From the NCBI RefSeq assembly GCF_003478335.1, contig NZ_QUFB01000059.1, forward strand, positions 1 through 14,132: 14,132 nucleotides of DNA, given 5' to 3'. This stretch comes from Clostridium sp. AM49-4BH. GTDB lineage: Bacteria > Bacillota > Clostridia > Lachnospirales > Lachnospiraceae. The notes below the pieces were generated by a model that was given only the letters and a program-made list of their open reading frames with translations, was not told where the DNA came from and did not search any database. Made by a program: the position numbers and the translations under genes. Positions 7,629-14,132 of the stretch are shown piece by piece. Every line of letters begins with the position of its first letter. The stretch's first letter is position 1.

Positions 7629-8549
7629 ATGAAAATTGCTATATCCGGAGCAACTAGCATGATTGGGTCAGCTCTTGCGAATGAATTATTAGGGCAGGGG
7701 CACGAAGTAATTGCAATTGTCAGAAATGATTGCAAAAAATTAAGTGTCTTAAATAAAAGTGATTTGCTTACAATTGTAAAGTGTGATATGTGTGATTATC
7801 GTACGTTGGACATTTTGATAGACGGAAAAGTTGATGTCGCTGTTGCAACAGCATGGAACGGAACTCGTGGGAAGGATCGGAGCAATCAGAAACTCCAAAA
7901 GACAAATCTGCAATATAATGTCGATTTTTTACAGGCAATGATACACCTTGAATGCAACAAATTTATTACAGCTGGGTCTCAAGCTGAATATGGATTGTGG
8001 ACTAAACAGGAAAAGTTAACGGAGAATGTTGATCCACAGCCTAACACGGAATACGGAAAATATAAGTTAGCATTTTATGAGTATGCAAAAGATTACTGCC
8101 AGAATCATAATTGTGTTTTGGTAGAACCAAGGTTTTTCAGCTTATATGGACCCAATGATTATGCAGGTACTTTGGTGATTTCTATATTGAGGAAAATGAT
8201 TTCTAACGAGCCTTGTGATTTGACGAAATGCATCCAAATGTGGGATTTTCTGTATATCGACGATGCAGTTAAAGCTCTTTGTATGCTTATAGAATCAGAT
8301 AATTCCGAAGGAGTTTATAATTTTGGCTCAGGATATTCGGCTCCATTAAAAGTATTTATTGAAAAGATGATAGCTGTTACACATAGTAAAAGCGAGTTGC
8401 ACTATGGAACAGTGCCATACCCTGCAACAGGGATTGTAAACGTAAACCCTGATATATGCAGGTTAAAAGGTATCGGATGGAATGCACAATGGAAGTTTGA
8501 AGATGGAATAAGAACGATAATGACAACGTTACAAAGACCCGTCTCTTAA
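7629..8549 (+). CDS. NAD(P)-dependent SDR epimerase/reductase for a nucleotide sugar
   Basis: This is an extended short-chain dehydrogenase/reductase of 306 residues. The Rossmann motif GATSMIG is at 7-13, an active-site serine lies in ITAGSQAEYG (113-122), and the catalytic Y142-GKY-K146 follows. LYGPNDYAGTLV and WDFLYIDDAVKAL are typical of nucleotide-sugar epimerases and reductases. It starts five bases after the transketolase C gene, with GGGAGA at 7615-7620. By position it should do the last step on the CDP sugar: reducing C4 as abequose or paratose synthases do, or reducing a side-chain ketone as YerF does in yersiniose synthesis. Sequence alone does not choose between these. The gene also closes the lower-GC part of the window. 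Confidence 0.88.
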   Translation: MKIAISGATSMIGSALANELLGQGHEVIAIVRNDCKKLSVLNKSDLLTIVKCDMCDYRTLDILIDGKVDVAVATAWNGTRGKDRSNQKLQKTNLQYNVDFLQAMIHLECNKFITAGSQAEYGLWTKQEKLTENVDPQPNTEYGKYKLAFYEYAKDYCQNHNCVLVEPRFFSLYGPNDYAGTLVISILRKMISNEPCDLTKCIQMWDFLYIDDAVKALCMLIESDNSEGVYNFGSGYSAPLKVFIEKMIAVTHSKSELHYGTVPYPATGIVNVNPDICRLKGIGWNAQWKFEDGIRTIMTTLQRPVS

Positions 8550-8680
8550 ACGTGGGGCTAATTATCACGGAACCTTGGAATAGAACTATTGGAAAAGCTG
8601 GGAATTTTGGAGAGAACCTCAGAATAAGAACTAGAAACCACAAGAAAAAAAGGAGAACCAGAACCGGAGAATACGTGATT

Positions 8681-8950
8681 ATGGATTATCAAGGAGTAGA
8701 AGAGTTATTGGCCATTTATTGTGAAGCAAACAAAGAAAAAATATACAAACAGAATCCGGAAGATATTAAGCAAGGTATGCGAGAATATTTGCGAGAAAAA
8801 TTAATGTCGAATTGTACGTCAGAGGATGCACAGAAAAATAAAGAAGAGATGGTGCAGATACATGAATGGGTTGAAGACTTTTATAAAAACATGATTAAGA
8901 AAAAAAGCATTATAAAAAAGATTAATACCCCAAGGAGCACATACCAATGA
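8681..8950 (+). CDS. Small charged protein of unknown function, coupled to the FKP gene
   Basis: The product is about 89 residues, lysine- and glutamate-rich, apparently all helical and soluble, with no signal peptide or membrane segment (start MDYQGVEELLAIYCEANK, end in a lysine-rich KKKSIIKKI tail). I do not recognise a family. The frame is open back to a GTG at 8552, but the upstream 43 residues are arginine/lysine-rich and implausible as protein. GGAGA at 8666-8670 points to a start at GTG 8675 or ATG 8681. The stop TGA overlaps the ATG of the FKP gene (ATGA, 8947-8950), and AAGGAG for that gene lies inside it, so it belongs to the fucose module and may influence its translation. Its lower GC than the following genes is notable. 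Confidence 0.6.
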   Translation: MDYQGVEELLAIYCEANKEKIYKQNPEDIKQGMREYLREKLMSNCTSEDAQKNKEEMVQIHEWVEDFYKNMIKKKSIIKKINTPRSTYQ

Positions 8951-10515
8951 CCAAAAGAAAACTTAAAAAACTATTCCTCGCCCAGAGTTACCTCGATTCG
9001 TGGGACGAGTATCAGCGCAGTTTGCGCAAATCCAGTTATATCACATGGGATTATGTGATATTAACAGCTTCCAATGAGGAGCAGGCGTTAGCCTATGAGC
9101 AGCAGATTTTAGATCGGTTGACGTTAGGCTTGCTGCCGGAGAAGACAGTTTATAAGGTGTTACCGGATCCGGATGGTAAGCGTGTTGGATCTGGTGGAGC
9201 AACTTTTAATGTATTGAAGTATATTGCTGAGCAGGATGGAGATGCAGGGGAGAATCATTTCCGGGGCAAGCGGATCTTGGTGATCCACTCCGGAGGAGAC
9301 AGTAAGCGTGTTCCACAGTATTCGGCTTGTGGCAAGTTGTTTTCACCGGTGCCGCGGGAGCTGCCAAATGGCAGACCATCGACATTATTTGATGAATTTA
9401 TAATAGGGATGACTTCTTTAGCAGGACGTTTCCCAGATGGAATGGTTGTTCTATCGGGAGATGTGCTGCTTTTATTTAACCCGTTGCAGATCGATCTACA
9501 GTATCACGGTGCGGCAGCGATTTCGATCAAGGAAGATGTTGAGACAGGCAAAAATCACGGTGTTTTCTTAAATGACGGTCACGACCAGGTAGCACGCTGC
9601 CTGCAGAAACAGTCGGTGGAGACACTTCGAGCAGCCGGTGCGGTGAATGAGAATGATGCGGTTGATATTGATACCGGTGCAGTGGTGTTAGATGCTGAAC
9701 TACTGAATGCGTTGTTTGGTCTGATCAGCACAGATGGCGTCGTCTGTGAAGAGAAGTTTCATAAGTTTGTGAATGAGACTGCGAGAGTAAGTTTCTATGC
9801 GGACTTTTTGTATCCGTTAGCTGGCGAAGCGACGTTGGATGATTTTCAGCGGGAGACTCCGGAGGGGAGCTTTTGCGAAGAACTGACAGAGTGTCGTAAT
9901 CAGATCTGGGAGGCACTGCATGCTTTCTCAATGAAGCTGATCTGTCTGTCTCCGGCGGAGTTTATTCATTTTGGAACTACGAGAGAGCTTAGAGAGCTTG
10001 TGACGGTTGGCGTGGATGATTATGAATTCCTTGGCTGGCAGAAGCGTGTTTTGACGAATATGCAGGATGCGGACGAATATGCGACGAATAATGCCTACAT
10101 TGCGTCAGATGCCGTGATAGGACAGGGATCCTATATAGAGGATAGTTATATTGGACCGAATACGGTCGTTGGAGCCGGTACGATCATTTCGAATGCCGGC
10201 ATTGAGAATGTGACATTGCCGGAAAATATGGTGTTTCACACGTTGGCACTCTCGGATGGCACTTTTGTGACGAGGGTGTATGGTGCGGAGGATAATCCAA
10301 AGGGAACCTATGAGAAGAATAGCCTATGGATGGGGATACCGATACAAAATATATTGGCGGCGTACGACATTTTGCCGGAGCAAATATGGAATGGACAGGA
10401 GCGTTATTTGTGGTTTGCTGATCTCTATACGGTAGAGGCAGATCGTGCTGCCAGTGTTGCAAGTGCGATGCGTTTATGCCGTATTGTGGCAGGAACAGCG
10501 AAGCGGATGATGTGA
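8947..10515 (+). CDS. fkp: FKP-like protein, N-terminal GDP-fucose pyrophosphorylase part
   Basis: This 522-residue half corresponds to the guanylyltransferase part of bifunctional FKP (L-fucokinase/GDP-L-fucose pyrophosphorylase, known from Bacteroides fragilis and plants), which makes GDP-fucose from fucose-1-phosphate and GTP. Key signs: VGSGGATFNVL at 80-90 and the nucleotide-binding HSGGDSKRVPQYSACGK at 114-130, continuing LFSPVPR. A left-handed beta-helix hexapeptide stretch follows at about 380-425 (AVIGQGSYIEDSYIGPNTVV), then GTYEKNSLWMGIP. The start ATG overlaps the upstream stop and has AAGGAG (8932-8937). The frame stops at TGA 10513-10515, in the linker before the kinase domain. 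Adding one base near 10485-10503 (for example a G after 10503) restores a continuous frame of about 1018 codons. GC is nearly half, higher than in the left part of the window. Fucose rather than another sugar is supported by the adjacent fucose mutarotase. Confidence 0.86.
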   Translation: MTKRKLKKLFLAQSYLDSWDEYQRSLRKSSYITWDYVILTASNEEQALAYEQQILDRLTLGLLPEKTVYKVLPDPDGKRVGSGGATFNVLKYIAEQDGDAGENHFRGKRILVIHSGGDSKRVPQYSACGKLFSPVPRELPNGRPSTLFDEFIIGMTSLAGRFPDGMVVLSGDVLLLFNPLQIDLQYHGAAAISIKEDVETGKNHGVFLNDGHDQVARCLQKQSVETLRAAGAVNENDAVDIDTGAVVLDAELLNALFGLISTDGVVCEEKFHKFVNETARVSFYADFLYPLAGEATLDDFQRETPEGSFCEELTECRNQIWEALHAFSMKLICLSPAEFIHFGTTRELRELVTVGVDDYEFLGWQKRVLTNMQDADEYATNNAYIASDAVIGQGSYIEDSYIGPNTVVGAGTIISNAGIENVTLPENMVFHTLALSDGTFVTRVYGAEDNPKGTYEKNSLWMGIPIQNILAAYDILPEQIWNGQERYLWFADLYTVEADRAASVASAMRLCRIVAGTAKRMM

Positions 10516-12002
10516 AGAGTTGGTTGGAGTCAAAGAGACTGAGTTTGTGCAGCAGTTTTAATGCAGCGGATGTACGCGCTATTGTTCCGTGGAAACGGAG
10601 CATTGAGAACCAGGTGCTTGTGACCTGTTTCGTGGATCGATTGATGCAGGGAGAGTATTACGAGGATGCATTGCGTGTCTTTGGTGATGCAGGAATTAAC
10701 GAGGCGCAATATCAGTTGTTGATGGAGCGCGCAGAGCATAGTGCATTTTCGGAGAAGATTCGCATTTATTATGCGTTGTCCAGATATATGAGAAATCATC
10801 GCCAAAGCTTTGCAGGAGCACAGTATGATGCGTTAGAGAGCAAATGCTTTGATGAGATCCAGCGCGTGATCTACGAAAATGGCAAAGATAAGATTCCGGA
10901 TTTTGATGATTTTCATATTGCGAAGGAGGAAGTGCATGTTTCGCTTCCGGTTCGTGTGAATTGGGGCGGCGGTTGGACGGATACACCACCACATTGTAAC
11001 GAAAAGGGTGGTGTTGTATTAAATGCGGCGATTAAGCTGAAAGGTAATTATCCGATTCAGGTGACGATGCATCGAATTCCCGAGCTGGAGGTACAGTTTG
11101 AGAGTCAGGACATTGGTGTAAGTGGTGTTGCAAAGACGGTAGAGGAGATTCAGGATTGCCATAATCCTTATGATTTCTTTGCCCTTCATAAAGCAGCATT
11201 GATCGCATGTGGCATTATTCCGATCGAAGGTCATTATGAATTGACGGATATATTGGAGAAGCTGGGCGGCGGATTTTATTTGTCGACGCAGGTGATCGGT
11301 GTGCCTAAGGGGTCTGGACTTGGCACAAGTTCCATTCTATCGGGGGCTTGTGTGAAGGCGATCTTTGAATTTTTTGGACAGGAAGTACAAGATGCAGAGC
11401 TTTATGATATTGTGCTTTGCATGGAGCAGATCATGAGTACCGGTGGCGGCTGGCAGGATCAAGTCGGTGGCGTGACAGCGGGAGTTAAGATGATTACGAC
11501 AGAACCTGGGATCAATCAGGTGATTCAAGTAGAAAATGTGGTACTGAGTGAGGCAACCAAGAAGGAGCTGCAGGAGCGATTTGCGCTGATCTATACCGGA
11601 CAGAGACGTTTGGCGAGAAATTTGTTGCGGGATGTTGTTGGTGGATATATCGGTGGGCGTAAGGAATCTACCGATGCGTTGGATCAAATGCAGCGGACAG
11701 CGGCATTGATGCAATTTGAGTTGGAACGTGGTAATGTGGATCGGTTTGCGGCACTTTTGAATGAGCATTGGGAACTTAGCAAGCAGCTTGATGCGGGATC
11801 GACGAATACGTGCATTGATCAGATATTTCTTGCTTGTGAAGATCTGGTGGATGGACAGTTTATTTCCGGCGCAGGTGGTGGCGGTTTCTTACAGGTGATC
11901 ATGAAGAAGGGCGTTACGAGAGAACAGCTACACCAGAGATTATATAGCATATTCCAGGATAGTGGCGTTGATGTTTGGGATACGGAGTTTATCTGGGAAT
12001 AA
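10512..12002 (+). CDS. fkp: FKP-like protein, C-terminal L-fucokinase (GHMP kinase) part
   Basis: This is the GHMP-type kinase half of FKP, which phosphorylates L-fucose at C1 with ATP. A helical linker (SWLESKRLSLCSSFNAAD) leads to PVRVNWGGGWTDTPPHC, the fucokinase N-terminal substrate motif. The ATP-binding PKGSGLGTSSILSG is encoded around 11306-11347, TGGGWQDQVGG follows at about 11441, and the GHMP motif 3 SGAGGGGFLQV lies near 11863. The frame is open from ATG 10476, which has no ribosome binding site. A GTG at 10512 overlaps the upstream TGA (GTGA, 10512-10515) and is the better candidate if the gene is translated separately, but it also lacks a good Shine-Dalgarno sequence. Because FKP proteins are normally one chain, a one-base frameshift is the leading explanation. 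Real gene fission with coupled translation is the alternative, as both enzymatic domains are otherwise intact. Confidence 0.86.
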   Translation: MKSWLESKRLSLCSSFNAADVRAIVPWKRSIENQVLVTCFVDRLMQGEYYEDALRVFGDAGINEAQYQLLMERAEHSAFSEKIRIYYALSRYMRNHRQSFAGAQYDALESKCFDEIQRVIYENGKDKIPDFDDFHIAKEEVHVSLPVRVNWGGGWTDTPPHCNEKGGVVLNAAIKLKGNYPIQVTMHRIPELEVQFESQDIGVSGVAKTVEEIQDCHNPYDFFALHKAALIACGIIPIEGHYELTDILEKLGGGFYLSTQVIGVPKGSGLGTSSILSGACVKAIFEFFGQEVQDAELYDIVLCMEQIMSTGGGWQDQVGGVTAGVKMITTEPGINQVIQVENVVLSEATKKELQERFALIYTGQRRLARNLLRDVVGGYIGGRKESTDALDQMQRTAALMQFELERGNVDRFAALLNEHWELSKQLDAGSTNTCIDQIFLACEDLVDGQFISGAGGGGFLQVIMKKGVTREQLHQRLYSIFQDSGVDVWDTEFIWE

Positions 12003-12017
12003 GGGAGGAGTTAAACG

Positions 12018-12461
12018 ATGCTAAAAGGAATTCCGAAAGTGCTGACCCCAGAGATGTTGAAAATACTATGCGAGATGGGACATGATGACGAAATTGTCAT
12101 CGCAGATGCACATTTTCCGGCAGAAGCGATGGGAAAGCGTGTTATTCAGTACCCTTGTATTAGTGCACCGGAGATGGTGGAAGCTATTGTGAAAGTTATG
12201 CCGTTAGACACGTATGTAGAGGCTCCGATCATGGTGATGAGCCTGGTGCAGTCGGATATAGATAAAGGAATGCTGATACCGACGATGTGGGAAGAGGTTC
12301 GTGCTCGTTCCAGTGAGATTGAGGGATTCGAGGTGCAGCTCGGAGAATATGAGCGGTTTGAATTTTATGAGCATGCCAAGAAAGCCTACGCAATTATACA
12401 GACGGGCGAGGAACGGCAATATGGCAACTTTATGCTGCGCAAGGGTGTTGTGCTGAACTAA
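12018..12461 (+). CDS. fucU: L-fucose mutarotase (RbsD/FucU family)
   Basis: This 147-residue protein of the RbsD/FucU family interconverts the alpha and beta anomers of L-fucose, giving the kinase its preferred anomer. MLKGIPKVLTPEMLKILCEMGH at the start carries the conserved histidine H22, followed by DEIVIADAHFPAE. The C-terminal YAIIQTGEERQYGNFMLRKGVV is the typical family ending with the conserved aromatic and glycine-asparagine residues. GGGAGGAG (12003-12010) is seven bases before the ATG, and only 15 bases separate it from the kinase gene, so the genes form one unit. Ribose pyranase RbsD is the related alternative, but the FKP neighbour and the sequence favour fucose. Confidence 0.92.
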   Translation: MLKGIPKVLTPEMLKILCEMGHDDEIVIADAHFPAEAMGKRVIQYPCISAPEMVEAIVKVMPLDTYVEAPIMVMSLVQSDIDKGMLIPTMWEEVRARSSEIEGFEVQLGEYERFEFYEHAKKAYAIIQTGEERQYGNFMLRKGVVLN

Positions 12462-12511
12462 AGCATTTGTAGAATTATGGAGCTTGCAATGTGATAGAGA
12501 GAAGGTGCGGT

Positions 12512-13381
12512 ATGAGCATAGAGGAAATGGGCTATTTCACGGATCGTGCAGTGCGTTCAGACCGCATTATCTATACACCGACTCTATTTGCAAAAGAAGC
12601 ACTGTTATATTTGCAAGAGGTTGGTTCGCTGCAGGCATTAAAGCCACATCAAAGTCATAGAGAATCGTTGGACTCTTTCTTGTTTTTTGTCGTAAAGAAT
12701 GGTCGGGGAGAATTGCAGTTTCGCGGACAAAAATATTCGCTTTCTGTGGGGGACTGTGTGTTTATTGATTGCAGACATCCGTATTACCATAGAAGTTCTA
12801 AGGATGCTCCGTGGTCTCTAAAATGGATGCATTTTAATGGCAGTATGGCAGCCACTATTTATGATAAGTATTTATCCCGAGGCGGAGAAAATGTTTTTCC
12901 TTCTAACCGGATCGATCAATATATGGATGTGATTGATGCGGTATATCGCGTAGCAGATTCGGAAGATTATATTCGTGATATGCGGATTAATGGGTATCTG
13001 CAGAATTTTTTGACATTGTTAATGGAGGAAACATATCATCCGGAGCAGGAGATTGGCGGAGCAAAGCAGGAAAGTATTCATCTTGTAAAAGAATATTTGG
13101 AATCGCATTATGAGGATAAGGTGACATTAGATGATTTGTCGCAACGTTTTTACATCAATAAGTATTATTTGACGAAGCTGTTTAAGCAGACCTATGGTGT
13201 TACGGTGAATTCGTATTTGCTGCAGATTCGTATTACGCGTGCAAAGCAGCTGCTGCGATTTACGGATCTGTCAGTGGAGATGATCGGGGAGAAGTGTGGG
13301 ATATCGGATCCCAATTATTTTAATCGGGCATTTAAGAAGATAGAAGGATTGACACCGAGAAGATATCGGATGATGTGGTGA
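12512..13381 (+). CDS. AraC-family transcriptional regulator
   Basis: This is a 289-residue regulator with an N-terminal cupin-type sensing domain (HQSHRESLDSFLFFVVKNG...GELQFRGQKYSLSVGDCVFID, roughly residues 42-90) and a C-terminal AraC DNA-binding domain with two helix-turn-helix units over the last 100 residues (VTLDDLSQRFYINKYYLTKLFK, then MIGEKCGISDPNYFNRAFKK and the closing GLTPRRYR). An in-frame GTG at 12491 exists, but AGAAGG at 12500-12505 sits six bases before ATG 12512, so the ATG is chosen. It follows fucU by 50 bases with no visible terminator between. Such regulators often sense a sugar. Fucose control of the preceding module is plausible but unproven, and no operator is evident. 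Confidence 0.9.
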   Translation: MSIEEMGYFTDRAVRSDRIIYTPTLFAKEALLYLQEVGSLQALKPHQSHRESLDSFLFFVVKNGRGELQFRGQKYSLSVGDCVFIDCRHPYYHRSSKDAPWSLKWMHFNGSMAATIYDKYLSRGGENVFPSNRIDQYMDVIDAVYRVADSEDYIRDMRINGYLQNFLTLLMEETYHPEQEIGGAKQESIHLVKEYLESHYEDKVTLDDLSQRFYINKYYLTKLFKQTYGVTVNSYLLQIRITRAKQLLRFTDLSVEMIGEKCGISDPNYFNRAFKKIEGLTPRRYRMMW

Positions 13382-13425
13382 GAAATGGCTGGTTTTTATC
13401 GTATAGATGTAACGGAAACTAGGCA

Positions 13426-13818
13426 TTGACATTAGACGATGACGCAGTTAAGATAATCTTAAGTACAAAGGGAACAATGGACGATGTGAGTCCCGAAATG
13501 AAACGGATTTTGGATTATATTGATGGAAAAGGTGCGTCGGACAAATTTACAGAGGAGCTGGAGGAAGCAGTGTGTTCGGCCCGCCAAAACGAGAGATGGA
13601 GGTTGGACTATATGACATTAGAATATGAATATCGTCAGCGCTACCTAGAGGGAAAGGAAGAAGGCTTAAGGAAAGGTGAAGAAACGGGAACAGCCAAAAC
13701 AAGGGAACGAACGATTCAAAAGTTACATGAACGGGGTGATAGTATTGCATCTATTGCGGACATTGTAGAGTTGGATGAGGAAGAGGTAAAACGTGTGATA
13801 GATGCAATGAAACGGTAA
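13426..13818 (+). pseudogene. C-terminal remnant of an Rpn-family nuclease/transposase (PD-(D/E)XK)
   Basis: The 130-residue frame resembles the end of Rpn (recombination-promoting nuclease/putative transposase) proteins: DDDAVKIILSTKGT, then VSPEMKRILDYIDG, RWRLDYMTLEYEYRQRYLEGKEEGLRKGEE with the repeated E-G segment, and a short C-terminal helix pair. The catalytic N-terminal nuclease half, usually about 150-200 residues, is missing. The frame opens right after an in-frame TAG (13420-13422), and its first possible codon is TTG at 13426 with no ribosome binding site. The 44 bases between the AraC stop and this frame show nothing recognisable of the missing part. It is most likely a truncated relic marking a rearrangement at the edge of the locus. 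Confidence 0.75.
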
Positions 13819-14132
13819 TGAACTAAAACTTTATACCGGACGTTACTAACCGATTCACATATTGCTTATTATGTCGATGGACTAATTATATTTTGCAGCC
13901 GCTATATAGTGAGTTCTGCCATCAAGAAACTATAGCAATTGCTTTGCCGCAATAGGTTTTCACAGGGATTTCTAGATTTTGTTGTCTCTGATGATTGATT
14001 TACATGCCTTTCGGAAACTCGAAGTCCCGGAAGCAAGGTATTCATCATTTTTGAAAGGGACTTTGCGCTCGTCGTTACTTATGTCTCGTATTTCAGAGAC
14101 ATTAAGTAACGTGACGTAGCGCATCGTAGCGA
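13819..14132 (+). other. 314-base gene-free stretch at the right edge with several inverted repeats
   Basis: No convincing reading frame on either strand and no RNA gene I recognise. It contains a palindrome GCAATTGC and several pairs of complementary segments concentrated after 13980: GTCTCTGA (13984-13991) with TCAGAGAC (14093-14100), CCTTTC (14007-14012) with GAAAGG (14053-14058), and AAGTCCC (14022-14028) with GGGACTT (14057-14063), besides the long hairpin listed separately. It could be the leader of the next gene, a decayed mobile element, or an RNA element. Confidence 0.6.
14065..14122. repeat. Long imperfect inverted repeat (hairpin)
   Basis: Left arm 14065-14087 and right arm 14096-14122 pair over 23 positions in four blocks (GCGCT, CGTC, GTTACTT, ATGTCTC), closing an eight-base loop (GTATTTCA, 14088-14095). 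All four unpaired bases (A, AC, A) are on the right arm. No T-run follows on either strand, so it is not an ordinary intrinsic terminator. Confidence 0.8.

Noticed and set aside
8552..8680. N-terminal extension of the small protein from GTG 8552
   Set aside because: The encoded peptide is a low-complexity basic string, the GTG has no ribosome binding site, and a GGAGA site favours starts at 8675 or 8681.
10480..10515. Programmed -1 ribosomal frameshift in FKP
   Set aside because: No X-XXY-YYZ slippery heptamer is present where the frames overlap. An indel or gene fission is simpler.
14065..14122. Integron attC site
   Set aside because: The arms lack the outer RYYYAAC/GTTRRRY core boxes, and there is no integrase or cassette structure. 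Only the one-sided bulges are reminiscent.
14065..14122. Rho-independent terminator
   Set aside because: The stem is long but no U-tract follows on either strand.

Overview
The window is a surface-polysaccharide (capsule or wall glycan) locus in which every gene is on the plus strand. Very low GC at the left end, strong AGGAGG-type ribosome binding sites, tight gene packing with 4-nt overlaps, and the protein types present (an AraC regulator, a remnant of an Rpn-type nuclease/transposase) suggest a Gram-positive gut Clostridia such as a Lachnospiraceae. That assignment is an inference from style, not from a marker gene.

Layout. Bases 1-107 hold the tail of an upstream gene. Bases 111-1545 hold a Wzx-type flippase broken by a frameshift at an eight-A run, and 1546-2499 a GT11 (alpha-1,2-fucosyltransferase-like) glycosyltransferase. 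Bases 2530-5727 are a textbook rfbF-rfbG-rfbH set making a CDP-4-keto-3,6-dideoxyhexose. Bases 5832-7624 encode a transketolase split into N and C subunits, followed by an SDR sugar epimerase/reductase (7629-8549). A small unknown protein (8681-8950) is translationally coupled to an FKP-like L-fucokinase/GDP-fucose pyrophosphorylase, which here is two reading frames (8947-10515 and about 10512-12002). An L-fucose mutarotase (12018-12461), an AraC regulator (12512-13381) and an N-terminally truncated Rpn remnant (13426-13818) follow. The last 314 bases hold no gene but contain a long imperfect hairpin.

How it works together. Two nucleotide-sugar modules feed one glycan. The fucU-FKP module would turn scavenged L-fucose into GDP-L-fucose, the expected donor of the GT11 enzyme at the left end. 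The rfbFGH-transketolase-SDR module would make a CDP-linked 3,6-dideoxy sugar. Its most interesting reading is that the two-subunit thiamine-diphosphate enzyme adds a two-carbon ketol unit to the C4 ketone, giving a branched-chain sugar by a route parallel to, but different from, the YerE/YerF route to yersiniose.

GC changes along the window, from about one third at the left, through intermediate values in rfbFGH and the transketolase pair, to nearly half in the FKP/fucU region (judged by eye). This indicates a mosaic assembled from separate modules. Two frame disruptions in one window (flippase and FKP) could be real inactivation, phase variation, gene fission, or assembly error.
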